DNA from: Rachycentron canadum
Lineage: Eukaryota > Chordata > Actinopteri > Carangiformes > Rachycentridae
Direction of reading: 5' to 3'
DNA: 64,000 bases
Assembly (NCBI GenBank): GCA_038496675.1
Contig: CM076668.1
Coordinates: forward strand, 4,034,076-4,098,075
Numbering within the stretch: the stretch's first letter is position 1; every line of letters begins with the position of its first letter. The position numbers were made by a program, and so were the translations under genes. The notes beneath the pieces were generated by a model, which saw nothing but the letters and a program-made list of their open reading frames with translations, made no database searches and had not been told where the DNA came from. Shown piece after piece: positions 12,153 through 25,720 of the stretch.

Positions 12153-12211
12153 CCCCGGCCAGCTCAGTCGGTAGAGCATGAGGGTCGTAGGTTTGAGCCC
12201 CTCGTCGGGCG
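12153..12211 (+). pseudogene. tRNA-Lys pseudogene lacking the anticodon arm
   Basis: The 59-nt sequence matches tRNA-Lys in the acceptor stem (CCCCGGC/GTCGGGC), D arm (GCTC-AGTCGGTA-GAGC) and T arm (GTAGG-TTTGAGC-CCCTC). It passes straight from 'atga' to 'gggtc', missing about 14 nt that include the anticodon loop. C56 of the T loop is T, as in the neighbour at 11751. Unlike that neighbour it has a TTTT Pol III terminator 7 nt downstream (12219-12222), so an arm-less transcript is conceivable. Confidence 0.8.
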
Positions 12212-12222
12212 ATGTAGGTTTT

Positions 12223-14965
12223 GAAGAGCAGGTGTCGTGCATGAAAACTGAATTCCAGTATCTGCACGGGACGTCGGTTTGAGAGAGTGGGTGAACGCGC
12301 CATCCACTGCACCACCATGCTGCTGCATCTTAACTTATGAGAGAAAAAAATAGAAAGAAAAGTTAGAGGCGGTCTCAGCTCCCGTGCCTCGCATGATGCC
12401 TCGCATACGCTGCATGTTGCCAGCAAACCGTGACACTGCTTTATTCAGTGCTTTTAAAGGTTTTCATCACTGGGTCTGTTTGTTTTGTGGAGGTTTAAAC
12501 CTCTGGAAAAATTGGCTCCCGGCAAAAACCTCCTGAACAACTGACACTGTAGGAGTCCAAACTGGGAGAACTCCCACGATCCTGTGCTATGTTACAACAT
12601 CACCCAACGCCATCTTTTGTTATTGTTTTTATTGAGAGACCACGAGTGGCAGAAGTTTTATACTGAGCATTGAACGAAATGGGTTATATTTGTGTGGGTT
12701 TCTACGACCTCTGCATCTCAGGGTAAAGTTAAAGCAGCACAGCTCTGCCATTTCTGCATTCGCAATATTACTTCAGTGTTAGAACAGGTAGAAGATGCAT
12801 GTTGTTAAATACCTGAAGGTGGTTATTCTGAACAATTATTTCATGTAGAGAATTCAATTCTTTGGAGAAATGTGAAGTTTATTGGTTAAAGTAGTGTAAA
12901 GTATACTGCTAAAGACTCAGCTAGTCACAATGTTAAAATGAAAGAACACATGAAACCAAATATTTCTTTTATGTAAGTTTCCTCTCTTCAGACAAAGGCT
13001 AAAAAAAAAAAAAAAAAAAAAAAGAGAGAAAAAGAAAAATTGTGGCCAAGGCTCTTTACCTCTCTGGCTTTTCGCTTTGGGCAGATTGTGGTTTTGTTGC
13101 ACAGCCTCCATGAATAATCTGAGACAGGCCTCATTTATAAATAAGTGCCTCAATTGCTTGGAGCTTGAAGATACAGTACGTGTGTGTGTAGACACTCGTT
13201 GTTGGAAGGATTTATAAAGTGTTTATATAAAGTGTGAGTGGGGCAGATGATGCCAAATGTAGAAAAGGATCTTGAGTTTCAACCAAAATGCTTGTTCGAG
13301 GAGAAGCTGATAACAGTTCGGTTTGACTGCAATTACATTTAATTAATGACCAAAAAAACTGCTGCCACTGCCAACCCCCAATTTTCTATAGTAACACACT
13401 CACATGCACATGCATAGACATACATGAGTTGGGCTGAGGTGTGAGGCCTGGCTTTGGAACAGCTACTGCTATTTGACTTCTTCGTTAATGGATAATTACA
13501 CTGTAGGAATGTTTATCACCACTCAGTTTGCCGAGCAGCTCAAATCAAGTTTCCCCTCTGTCAAAACTCCAATGATTGTCTATCACCAAGCTCATTTAAA
13601 CATTTAGAAAGTGTTCAAACTCACAATAAGGTCTGCATGATGGCTTAATCCCCATGACTACTTTACTGATGAACAATGGCTAAACAAATGACCCTGACTG
13701 CTCAGATTTATGTTTTCAGACTTTTTCCGAATTACACCACAATCAGGTCTAAGTTGACATCTGAGGCAAGAGAGAGGAACTCAAAGGCAATTGAGAATGA
13801 TTTTTCACAAGCCACTATCCAAATATTCTCATTATATTCACCCCTCTCGTGAGTGTTGTAGTAATTATTTTAGGAGTAAAAAATAAAAAGTAGTTTCAGG
13901 CTCATCCAAAATTTGACAGCTACAGTAGCAGTAGTTGATGTCAACATATCTGTATTAGTAACTTTACTGATAGTGGGTGGGGCATAGACCAAACCACTGG
14001 CAGGAATACTCTTAGTCTTTGATAATCTTTAACAATCTTTGGTCATTTATTCACAAAACGCTGATCTATACTGTACTACCCACCGAACAGGAGGTTATAG
14101 GATTAAAATTTACAGATAAGTTATGAACATGACACTAATATGTTACCCCTTAATGACACCTTAATCATATGGTGAATGCATTCAGCAGCTGTAAAGCATT
14201 ATTATTATTTATTTGGAGTCATGTTCGTCTCCCCTTGTTGAATATCACTCCAGTATTCACTCTCTTTAAGCTCCATTTTTGGTACCATCTTTTCAAACAA
14301 TATTTTTTGATTTTGGAAACGTAAGTCTCAGAGATTTCATTGCATCGTGGCAGTGGAAAAGAGGTAAGGTAAGATCAGAAAAGATCAAAAAACACCTTAA
14401 GTGCACTGAATTGGGTAAGTTTTGTATAAGTGCGATGTATAATGTTAAAGTTGTGTTACACCTCCTCTGGAAAGCTACAGTATTGTTCAACTTCATGTGC
14501 AGCTGTTTGAAGAAGTGTTCTTTGAAGATGATAGTTGGGACTTGGCAGCATTGATGGATTATTGTTGAGAGAACAACACCCCCCCTACATCGACCCAGGC
14601 CTCTTTATATTAAACTATTTTTTTTCTTTTTATCTGCCACTATGACCACAATCAGCTGATAATGAGACACTGAATGTAAAGAGTGGCCAACTCCCAGTTC
14701 ACATTACTGCTTCCATTTCCTCACAGCTACTGTGGCTTGTTCCAGCTAAATCAGCGACAGCCTGGGTGTAAATCAGGAGCCTGCAGTCAACGCTGTCAGC
14801 CAGTGTAACACTAAGGTCACTTGGTGTTTGGCCGATCTGCTGCATGTTAGAGATGCTTGAATTGAAAATAGCAGCATAGATTATAATTCTATGTAGCTCA
14901 AGATGTCGAAGTAGGAAACTGCCATGGATGAGATTTGCCATTTTTCATGTCACCATATAACTGTT
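12223..14965. other. Intergenic, nothing recognised
   Basis: Around 12300-12325 (minus) there is a short SINE-head-like phrase ('catggtggtgcagtggatggc'). A 24-bp poly-A tract starts near 13000. No gene is supported. Confidence 0.4.
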
Positions 14966-15021
14966 GAGGGTGGCTTGGTGGAGCAGTGGTTAGCACTGTT
15001 GCATCACAGTGAGCACATGCA
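14966..15021 (+). repeat. SINE-like repeat, tRNA-like head fragment
   Basis: 'tggcttggtggagcagtggttagcactgttgcatcacag' is the A-box-containing head of the common fish SINE-like repeat, truncated after about 50 bp where unrelated sequence begins. Confidence 0.65.
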
Positions 15022-16087
15022 ATGTGAAAGAAATTTTTTATTTTCCATAGTTTGGTCAAATCATGTTCATAATTTTCTGAGAAATCTTTCTGATGCAGGC
15101 GGAGATCAGGAAAGTCATTTGCTGCATGTCATCCGCTCTCCTCCTACTGTCACTGTTATAGACACAGACTTAAAAAATAATGTCCCGAATGTCGTACATG
15201 ATCTAAGAAACAAAGTAAAACAGTCATTAAACAGAAACAAATTCTGTAAAGGTGTTACTGAGCTACGCCGTCCATGAGGATGGGATGTTTGTATACAGAC
15301 GGACGGACAATAGGCCTCCGGCTGTCAATGGCACAGATGGATAAAAATCCAAAAAAGACAGTTTGATTCGTTCGCTAAAATCATTCCATTGTGTCCTTGG
15401 TCAACCTCATGCTCAGGATGCATTTAAGACAGAGTTTCCTCCTCATTTTGATTTTTATTTGAGAGTCTGGGCCTCAAAGCAGGTTAATGACAAAGCTCTT
15501 TTGATGATGGACTGAGCCACAGACAGTGTGAGAGGCATGGAGAGACAGACACGTGTAGGAAGTGAACACTACACTGAAAGACAGTTCAAGCAGAGAAGGA
15601 GAAGTCTGAGTTGCATCATGGTTTTATTGATTTAACAGATCTCACAAATGCCTGATGGACACCTGTTGGACTGTTAAAATAATGTGGAATAGCAAATTGT
15701 CAGATCTGTGCTTCCAAACGTCCACAAAACTTCAGACGTGCTCCTCGTAATGAAAATATGTTTCAGATTTTCTATGTTGGTCTCGTGTCTGATGAAGTCA
15801 CAGTCAAAGCGGCAATTTTATTAGGTTAGATCTGGTAACGGCATCCAACTTGGCACAAGACAGGAGTGCAGTCAGATTAAAGGTCATAGCAGCTTGAGGT
15901 AAAACATACACTGAGAAAAAGAGGTGCATGTTTTTTGCCTGATTAAGTGCACTGTTCGAAATGTTTCACCTTTTTTAATTAATGTAATTCATTTTAATCT
16001 AATTATTGTCTTATGAAAATCATGAAAAATATTTAATAAATGGACAAAAGCATCAAATAAACCAGTGTTGACAATAATAATCAGATG
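15022..16087. other. Intergenic, nothing recognised
   Basis: No coding or RNA signal. The 117-codon ORF at 14924-15277 starts in SINE-derived sequence and has no recognisable domain. Confidence 0.4.
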
Positions 16088-16378
16088 AACCTTAGACCTT
16101 CATTCTATCTAATGACCATCAGGGGGCGACTCCACTGGTTGTAAAAAGGATTGTATTGAAATCTATGGGAAAATTTGCCTATTTCTTACTTTATTTATTA
16201 CCCTCAGCAAACCTTTTTCTTACTGAGTTTATGGTCTTAGTCTCTAGTTTCTAGTCTTCTTCAATACAACATGACCATTTTCCAAAAACTGGTCCCATTC
16301 AGAGGAAAATAGACCATAAAGCAGGGTATGGATTAAAGTGAGGCTTCCGTGTGATTGACAGACTGTACCACATGTTTT
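16088..16378 (+). repeat. Dispersed fish repeat, copy 1
   Basis: Homologous to 43545-43790 in the same orientation. Shared blocks are 'ccttcattctatctaatgacc', 'atcagggggcgactccactgg', 'tgtattgaa.tctatg', 'cttcaatacaacat' and 'gaccataaagcag...gtgattgacagactgtacca'. It is a non-coding interspersed element that I recall as widespread in fish; its class is not evident here. Confidence 0.75.
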
Positions 16379-18709
16379 ATTTTTTAAATAAGGTCATTCA
16401 TAACCAAGATGGACGGGCTGACACCCAACACCCCAATCATCAGTGTAGCTCCATGAATAAGCTGAACATTTAGGTGTCTTAATAAAACATAACTTTAGCA
16501 GACAGCTGTATCCAGCAATGTTACGTAGCACAGTGCCTGAAAACGATTTATGGAGGATTTGTTGTTTGTGTTGGACAAAACAAAAAAGTGTAAGAGGATG
16601 AGCGTTGGCAAGAAAAGTCCAAGTGTTTGTAAAAGGTGGTGCAAAGAAAAGGGGGAAAGGGCGACAGGTCAAATATATCAGCTCTGTGTTAACAAGCTGA
16701 AAGATAAAAGCCTCTACATGGACACTCATAATGAGACAGTGTGTTATTGTGTACTATATGTGTATTTGCATGTGTGAGGGTTTTGCTCTACCCCTCACTT
16801 GCCCAGGGGCTGCAGATGGATATCAGTAGTAAATCTGATATCAGCATCTTTTCTCTTTTTTGAGATTAATATATTTTGTACATGGTCCCTCATATGAATA
16901 AACTTAGGCTCTATTTTTTATGTTGTAATGTCCATGAACTGTACTTTATTTAGTATCCAGCTAAAAAAAAAAATAGTTTAGTGGGGTCATCAGTATGTTG
17001 CTGAAGCTGGTCCAAGACAAACAGAGGAGCCAGGGGCCCTACAGTGTGGACGCCACATAGCAGGACAGCAGTCTTATTATTTTAACGTCTACTTCACTTG
17101 TGTTTATGACTGCACTTGTGTATTTATGGTATGGAGCTGTGCTTATGTTGGTTCCTCAGAGTGCTGGTCGATCCAGTGATACACCACGGTTGCAGCTTCT
17201 GTGATTTGTTCCCAAAATGCAGCCTGAAGCCAGCTTTCATCACTAGTTCCGTGTGTTCTTGCAAATATCCCGTTCTTGCCAAATCAGTGGGTTTTTGAGG
17301 GGTTCGGAGTCCAAAAAATTCCGCATCCAGCTTCACCAGTCAGCAAACTATATGCAAGTCAATTACTGCTTTAGTTTGAAACACACGATTAAAGACACAT
17401 AATGATTTACACAGGACCGCATCTATTGGAGCTAAACCTTAAAGCTGCACTAAGCAATAATGTGATATTAACAAGAGAACAAATGACAAGTATTAATATC
17501 TCCACGGACAATCATCACCCATTCTGCAACCCCTCTCTGCTCTACTGAGCTTGCCTGCGTTAGATCATTATTGTTTTTATGGCTTGAAAACCCTGCAAAG
17601 CTGCTTTCCAGCAGCAGCAGCAGGCAGCTGTTTTTATTGAAGAAGCTCAAACCCACTGTGCACGACCACCTGGTGAACATGGAGCTGAATCTAAAGAGGC
17701 AGACGCTTCATTCAGAAGGCCAAACATGTATTTAGTCTAGTAAATTAATGCGATATATAATTTTAATTTCTTACCTCATGACTTTCCACATAAAGAGCAT
17801 ATTATGTCTTAGGCACTGAGCGTATCTATGGGATGTTAATCACAAGTTTCAGTTTCCTAGGGATACCGAGCTGTGTAAATAGAGCATTTTTCCTGAAGCT
17901 TAAGGAAGTGGCATCTTTAAAAACAATGACGTCAAGGTGGTCAACCAGCTGCTTTATGACAGTTTAAGTGTTAAAACTAAAACATCTTAGAAGACCAAGC
18001 TTTTGAAGGCACATTCTGTCGTCCGCATGTAAAGACTTTTCATCAATCTCTATTAATATATATATATTTATATATATTTAAATACATTTATTATTCAGTA
18101 CTTTACATTCATGAGCCTTTAAACATCAGCCACAACACATTTTCCACAACCCCCTCAAACCTCAAACCAAGATCGTTTGATAAAGTCATAAAAAATGAAG
18201 AACAAAAAGAAATCTGTCAAATATAATCAGCTGATTTTATCTCTCTATGTATAATTTGGCAAAGAGAGGAACAGCTTGTGTGTGTGTGTGTGTGTGTGTG
18301 TGTGTCTGTGTGTCTAAAGCCTGGGGTGGATTGATTCCCCTTAGAATAACCAATATTTGATTTTCCTAAGGTTCAAAATGCCAGGATTTATCCAAATGAT
18401 ATCCTATTACTCTGTTGGCTTCGACATCCAAGCTTGGCTGAAAGTACAGAGCGCCTGCCCACCCCTTATTCTTCTGGCAAAAAAGTGCCAAGAACAATAT
18501 AAACAAACTGTACAAGTTTCTTGAATTCATTTTTACAATCATGTATCTCAGCGTATGTATGTTTTTTCTTTTTCACCAAAATTGTCTCAAATTATCGCAA
18601 ATCGTATGTGTTGTTATTGCCATATTTATATACCGGTATCACTTCACTCCACAGCTGATGGAGTATAGCAAAATCAATAAATAAGTACAATTTATTACCC
18701 ATCAAGTAA
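16379..18709. other. Intergenic with a TG microsatellite
   Basis: No gene recognised. A (TG)n tract spans roughly 18279-18304 and a TA-rich tract lies at 18054-18080. The stretch 17440-17700 resembles debris of a multicopy fish DNA transposon ('aaagctgcactaagcaata'). Confidence 0.45.
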
Positions 18710-18860
18710 TACCCAAGTGTGAGTGTGAGTGTGAATGGTTGTGTGTCTCTATATGTTGCCCTGTGACAGACATGGACCCCACGCTCGCCCGTTGTCAGCT
18801 GTGATTGGCTCCAGCCCGCCGTGACCCTGACGGATAAGCAGAATAGATAATGGATGGATG
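18710..18860 (+). repeat. Teleost SINE-like repeat, 3' part
   Basis: Contains 'gtgagtgtgaatggttgtgtgtct', 'ttgtcagctgtgattggctccagcccgcc' and 'ggataagcagaatagataatggatggatg', the 3' half of the common fish SINE-like repeat, 5' truncated. Confidence 0.8.
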
Positions 18861-21800
18861 TAAATGACATGTTAGTTTTATGAGCAATAACAATGCTCTT
18901 ATTTAAAGCTCTCAGTGGCTACAGTCTAAAACAGCCTTCTTCAGGGCCAACGATTTTTTGAATCCGTCCCTATGAGCGGCAGGTGGCACACAAGACGCAG
19001 GAGCCTGGCTTTGGTTCAGAGGAGTGCAGCATTTACTTTACAAGTCCCTACACTGTACATTGATTCGGTTGCTAATATACTGCTAATTTTCCACTGGTAC
19101 TATCTCTAACCCTGCTCTGGTCACCAGCTCCACTCCCACCTGCCATAACATTTTTGTATTTTTTCCCTCACTCTATCACTCACTTTAAGGAGCTGCAGCA
19201 CTTGTATAACATGATACTGTACTTTTTTACTTGAAGATGGCACATCGTCAGCTAGCTAGCTACCGACTGCCAACTCGCCTCAACCTCATTAGCTTTTTTT
19301 TATCTTAACTTTTTTTTTCATGGACGCCTGGACTCTACCCCTCATTGCACCACCTGGGAGAACATTAACACTGACCACTGTTTGAGTTAAAAGAATTTAG
19401 AGCCTTTTTACCTCCTAGTCGGGCTTTAGTGGCGAAAGATCCCACGTGGCTTCAAATATGACAAGCACTTTACCAGTTACTCATTGCAGTTCATGTTAGC
19501 TTGTCATGGTGTGCTTAAGGTAGATTTGCTAAGTTTATCATTTCTCTCTACTTTGCTATATGTGTCAGGATGTGACAGGCAAACAAACGCTTTTTTACAG
19601 AAGTTAAAAAAGTAGTAAACACACTGTCCATGGCCAGGAGACAAACGTCTGGCTGAAAGCAACTGGCTCAAGTGAATTGTGAATGTTGGTTTAATGCTGG
19701 ATATCCTCGTCCTTAATTTCATCCCAGTAACTGGCATAGCCTCATATGCCACAGATGAGATTTCACAATAAAATCATTCTCAACTAAATTTAGCTACTGT
19801 GAGCTGACATCGTTGACATCATTAACTTAGCTGGTAGCACATTAGGTGTCTCCACACTGGCTGCTGTTGCAGGTCCTACTGACTGATAACAGTTCCTCTT
19901 TTGCAAGACGTGAGACTCAACTCGACTCTCGTTGGTGAGTTTCTGCCACATCATTTTCTCCCTCAGCCTCGCTCTCTGTTTCTGATTTCTGGCATCGCTT
20001 GTCGTCTGTCAGTGTGAAATTCCCTGAAGGTTTGGCCGAATTCGTGAAATTTCTCCCATCAGACATCTGCTCCAGGGTTCCTCTGCAGTTTCGTCTGGCA
20101 GGAGATTTGAGCGCTGCTGCTGCAGCTTTGTTCCAACTACTGGGAGAGAAAACTCAGGCAGTTCAGTTTTCTGATTGCTCCTATCCACTATGATTTACAA
20201 TGAGTGTAATGGCACAAAATGCTCCAGTTTATTTTTTGAACATGGTTCACGGTAAAACTTCAATACAAAGCTGATGTGTGGAGAGCAGCAGTACGTGCTT
20301 TCTTTCCCCCTTGATTTTTACCAAATACAATTAAATATAATTTCATTTGGACGGAAAATATGATATATTAAAATGATTATACATACAATTAATGATCCAA
20401 TTAGTGCCATAAAATATTTATATTAGAGTGACTCATTGGGAGGACGTGGTAGAGGTGGATTTGATTCAGAGTAAAAATGTTGAAGAAACTGCCACTCATT
20501 TTCTCCTGTAATGTCAAAATGATTCTAATAATTAATAAGCCTGTGGCTAAACACAGGCAGTCGTGAATCACTAATGAAAAAAATATTTAATGTTTGTTTT
20601 CTGCATGATCTTAATGGTAGATGATGATGAGCATGTACTATCCTGGAGGAGAACGTTTTCTATTAAAGCTTCTGTGTTGTACAGGATGTGATACATGTTT
20701 GCGGTTTGTTTGGAATAAGCAGAGGTAAAATGTATGGTGAGCTGTTTCAAAGGAGCAACAGAAGCTCCTTTGACAATTTAGAGGATATTTTGGGTGTGTT
20801 ATAAACTAGTCAGCAGGCAGTGAATCACTACAAAATGAATGAAGTGGATTTTGGGCACCGGTTGGCCTACTGACTCAGTGGGCACTGGTGCACTGATGAG
20901 TAAGTCACATGTTTTCAAAGTGGTAAATGATACGGATGTTGGCCAACATCACTAAATAAGCCTCAGACAGAGCACTGAAGTCAAGTTTTTATAAGATGAT
21001 GTTTCATACGATCATTGGCCAATAACATCCGATCATCATACTCATGCAGGTAAGCAAATCTAACTGTATAACCATTTGCTATTAATGCTTAACTCCTTTA
21101 TGTACCTGTCTCTGAAAATGGTACAAAAAGCAATTAAAAGAAAGAAAAATAAAATGTGCCTATACTTTGTTTAAATATTGACTTTTTAAAATTAACTTTG
21201 GTCAATCAGCTACAGATGTTAGCATACTATAACAAAAGTTTTAGGAGGGAACATTGACCTTTGTGACATGAGCTTCCAAACTCTAGAAAACAAACTCTAA
21301 AATATGAACCCACTGTAGAAAAACCTCAACATCCCAACACAGTTCCTTGAGATCTGTAGTGTTTTAGGGATCCTGAAATCTGAAGGGATATTGACCCATC
21401 TGACTGCACCACCTGGTCCACACAGGGAGACATTTAGCATACAATTACAGTATGATAAATATCAAACACCCCAGAAAAGAGAATGCACCACACTGCTGTT
21501 TTTTTTGTTTGTTTGTTTGTTTTTTTAAAATATGGGCTTCAACAAAAAGACACTGGAAGTGGCTCACTTTTCTTTTTCCAACCTGCAAAAAGTGTTCTCT
21601 TGGCTCTAGGGCCTTAAGCTAGCGTGCAGAATTTATTTTATAATAAAGCTATTAACATAACTTTGCAAACACCAGCTATGGCAAGTTCAGTTTTATCAAG
21701 GGGATCTTCATGGGCTCCTGGACTCCAGAGTAAAATAGCCTGATCGCTACCTCTCATGATGTGTTGTTGAGCCAGGCAATTAGTACCATTGTTCGCTTCT

Positions 21801-24800
21801 TCTAGCTGCTAAGATCTGCTCTCCTTCCACCCTTTTCTCCGTCCCTCTCCTCATCCTGCTCACTGTTCCACCATCATGGCCTTTGTAAGTGAGATCCTGC
21901 AGAAAACATATCAGTAAGTTTTGCTCATCTGGCAGCGTCTGCCTGAAGGGTTTAGGTCTGCAATTCCACACCTCTGTTGTGATTTGTCTGATCCAATTTG
22001 GCTCTTTCTTTGTTTTATGAGGAGGGGAAAAAAAAGAAAATGAAAAAACATCTGATGTTCCAGATGTGCAGTCCAGCCCTGCATCATGTTGACTGTTGTG
22101 ACTGTTGTGTACATCTGCAGGCTTGCGTGGTTTCTGCCGTCGGTGCCATGTCACTTCACGAAGTTCAAATTTTAGTTTTGTCTCTGTCTTTGTTGTATCA
22201 CATGTTGAATCGCTGCTGCGACTGTGGCAAATGTTACATGATTATTTGATTTAGATTTGTCTCTTGGCCTCTTGGTGTCATAATACTGTTAAAAGCGTGC
22301 ACTGATTTAAGAAAACACAGCCAGGCAATGTGTGGGATGGTGTCGATGAGATGTACTGACAACCAAAGTCATGTTGGCTTTCAAGCAGCCACAGCTTCGT
22401 GTTATTCTGGAGGCTATCACATTCATATGAAGTTCCATTTTCTGACAATGTACTCCAGCTCTTTAGTGCAATATAGGTCAAAAAATTGGTAGACGGTCAC
22501 ATAATTATCTAGATATTTCTCTAAACATAATGAATTACAGACTGGACCTGCAGTCTGCTTTTTCCATGTCAAACGTCTTCATGATTATGGTCAAAAGCTT
22601 TCTCTCTTGAAGTCTTTGTCATATTTTGTGTCATACAAATAGAAATACATTGTAGCAAAGCCCATTAGTTTACTGAAAGTAATAATCAGACGACCAAAAT
22701 GCAATCGAATGATGATTTGTACTATACTGGGCATTTTGGCACTGATGCATGAAATACACCCACGTTCCTTCCTAATGCTGGCTACTGATGTGATACTGAG
22801 CACTGTCAAAATCATTGGAGAAAGCTTTGTCTTTAGAGAGAAAGGGTCTTTTTAATAACTTATAAGATGTATGAATTTTAATCTAGTAAGTAAAACAAGA
22901 ATTGAAATACTTCAACCTGGCCTGACTAATGCTGGATTTTTAAACTCATATTGACATTTGGGAGTTTTTAAAAAATCTGAATTATTTATGATTATATCTT
23001 ATATTTACATTATATCTGCAATTAGCTAATATCAGATGATATATCAGCCTGGCCAATTTAGTGGACTAACTCAGAATAAAAAGAAAAATCTATGTAAATC
23101 TCTTTATCATTAATACAATAATCTGTTTAAAATGTTTCCTTACAATAGACTTGATGCAGTATTATTTGCACAATTCGACTTCTTCTCTGTCGACTAAAGC
23201 TCCAAAGGTTTTCCCCCAATGCAGCAGGGCAATGTGAATATCCTGAGACAAAAAAAAAAAAAAAGGATGCAATGCAATTTGATTTTAAAAAGGAAGGGGG
23301 GCATTTTCCTGTTCTTGCATTTGATTAAACTTTATTCTAGCTGTAATGTAAAATCCCCTCAAAACAGGGAATTATTTCATTCTTATTTTTTTTCCTTTTT
23401 GCTTTGCTTTCCTGTTTACTTTGATTTCCCATCTGCTCCATGTCATCTTGACTCCTTGTAGTCAGTATTTCCATTAAAATGAATCTTATTGTAACTGTTT
23501 TTTTCTTATTCTTTTCCCTCCATAATTATGATTTGGGATAAAACTGTGTCAGGTAATTCAGCTGTTATGGGTTTATGAATTTCACAGGATGCTGGTTTAT
23601 ATTCAATTTAATTAATGGGTGGGTGATTCTGCTTCTTTTAAACTCCAAGAGCAGTTACTTATAAAGTAGTTGTATAATTACTAATATAATTATTAATATA
23701 ATTAATAAAATTATATATATGTACTGGTAGGTGTCAGCAAGTGGTAATTTTGTGTGATTGAAGGTTTTACATGTTAGGTCCTGAGGGGAAACATACTATG
23801 GATACAACAGCTTTAGGTTGGAACAAATGTTTTCATGCTTTTTGTACTTTATTAAATAACCAAACTAAATCTATAAGTTTCATAAATGTCAAATCCACAA
23901 TGTTGAATGTCATATCAAAGAAAAAAAAAAAAGAAGCTGCATTTCCCAATTTTACCTGATGGAGGCAATAAAGGACCACGTAAAAGCCAAGGTTACCTCT
24001 CAGCAATAAGAGATGTGTGCCTCAGCACGTCCGATACAGGAAGGAGATAATTACAGGCAATAAATAAAAAAGTATTGACACCATATGCTCTCTTTTTCTC
24101 TGCTGCTCTTTTCCTCTGCTTTACGCCTTTGGCAGAATTTAATCTCTTCAGTAATGTGCAACAGGTACTGGCGTTAAGTTCCTGCAGGAACACATGACCT
24201 TTGAGGGAATTGAATCCTACAGTTGTCACACTAGGCCCCAAAACACTGTTCTGTGTTTCTCAGTTGAGTGGGATGACATGAAATTCTCCTGTGATCAGAT
24301 GGTTGCGTTTTTTTTTTTTTTTTTTTAATCGGCTCATCATATAACTTATTTACTGAGGAACAGACAAGCACTGGAAAGTGAGATAATGTGTGTGCATATC
24401 AGCCAATAGCTCCCAGATAAGAGCCCACTCACCACATGAAGCACGTGTGCCATCTAAGTAGGAAGCACTGTTTCATACTGTTGTGACAAGAAAACTCAGA
24501 GCTGCCATATGTTCAGGCACTATGGAAGGCAAAAACACATTAAGGAAAAACTTTATAAAGCAGTTGTGAACTGTTCTCTATGTAGAAAACAGATGTGAGT
24601 AACTAAACACAAACTTTAGTGTCATGATATCCACATGGTAGAGAAGTAGTCAAAGGAATTAGCTCCTGAAAGTTATAACAAGCTTCTTTGTAGAGGATGA
24701 GATCACTTGGCATGGCAGCACGTTGGCTTTATATGGTCGATAGCAGCTTATTCACTGACATTACAGCTGCATTTTGAATACTACTAGATAATGTTACTGT

Positions 24801-25089
24801 TTTGCTTGTAAAGAAAGATCCTTTTAGCCCGTCTTAGAAAAACTAGCATGACAGCGACATAATAATGACAGCTATATGTGCATTGCCCTATCACTTTCCA
24901 CCATCTCTGTGCCGTTACGTCCATTATAACGCTGTTTGGACATGATCTGTCATTCTTTTAGGCTGCGCACAAGCTTTCCATTCATTCCTGCCAGCAAAGT
25001 CACAGTTCAGTTCTTCTTCGGCTGGCAGGGTTCTCAGATCTAAGGTCAGATTCATGAGTTCAAACTGAGAAAGTGGCATGTTTTAGCCA
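18861..25089. other. Intergenic, no gene recognised
   Basis: ORFs up to 124 codons (minus, 21780-22154) have no recognisable domains. A moderately GC-rich, repeat-like block spans about 19800-20200. AT-rich simple sequence lies at 23680-23725 and homopolymer tracts at 21500, 23250, 23920 and 24310. Confidence 0.4.
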
Positions 25090-25355
25090 GGGCGGCACAG
25101 TGACACAGCAAGAAGGTTCTGGGTTCAAACCCTGGGCCTGGGGCCTCTCTGTGTGGAGTTTGCATGTTCTCCCTGTGCCTGAGTGGGTTCCCTCCAGGTT
25201 CTCCAGCTTCCTCCCACAGTCTAAAGACTCTAAATTGCCCGTAGGCGTGAGTGGTTGTTTGTCTCAGGTTGTACCCCGCCCTTATCAAATGTCATCTTTG
25301 ATTGGCTCCAGCCGCCCTGTGACCCTGGATAAGTGCTATAGATAATGGATGCATG
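25090..25355 (+). repeat. Teleost SINE-like repeat, near full length
   Basis: Reads from the tRNA-like head ('ggcggcacagtgacacagcaagaaggttctgggttcaaac', with a B-box-like GGGTTCAAAC) through 'ctctgtgtggagtttgcatgttctccctgtgcctg', 'cttcctcccacagtctaaag', 'ctctaaattgcccgtaggcgtgagtgg' and 'tgattggctccagccgccctgtgaccctgg' to 'ataatggatg'. It is the best-preserved copy in the window. Confidence 0.88.
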
Positions 25356-25440
25356 GATGTTTTAGCCACCATAGCTGCTCTACTGATCAGTTGGCCAGTG
25401 CACCACTTTAATCCAGGCTGAACAACTGTTGGAGTGCACG

Positions 25441-25720
25441 GCAGGGTGGTGCAGTGATTAGCGCTGTCGCCTCACAGCAAGACGGTTCTGGGTTTGAACC
25501 TGTGGCCTGTGGGCCTCCTCCTGCGTCCAGACAAAGACATGCACATTATGCTAATTAGCAATTGTACATTTGTATTACCAATTGTGTATGTGAGCGTGTC
25601 TATGTGTCAGCCCTGTGATACTGGTGACCTGTCCAGGATGTACCGTGACCCAATATCAGCTGTGATTGGCTCCAGTCCCCCCGTAACCCAACAAGAATAA
25701 GAAATAGGATAATGGATGGA
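25441..25720 (+). repeat. Teleost SINE-like repeat, second tandem-oriented copy with internal deletion
   Basis: Begins with the head 'gcagggtggtgcagtgattagcgctgtcgcctcacagcaagacggttctgggtttgaac', skips part of the middle (compare 25090-25355), and ends with 'ctggtgacctgtccaggatg', 'agctgtgattggctccagtcc' and 'aggataatggatgg'. It lies 85 bp from the previous copy in the same orientation. Confidence 0.85.

Noticed and set aside
11751..12211. CRISPR-like or phage-like arrangement from repeated tRNA segments
   Set aside because: There are only two tRNA-Lys relics and an inverted half copy, with no regularly spaced repeats, in a vertebrate genome.
14924..15277. 117-codon plus-strand ORF
   Set aside because: It starts next to a SINE head fragment and shows no domain or splice support.
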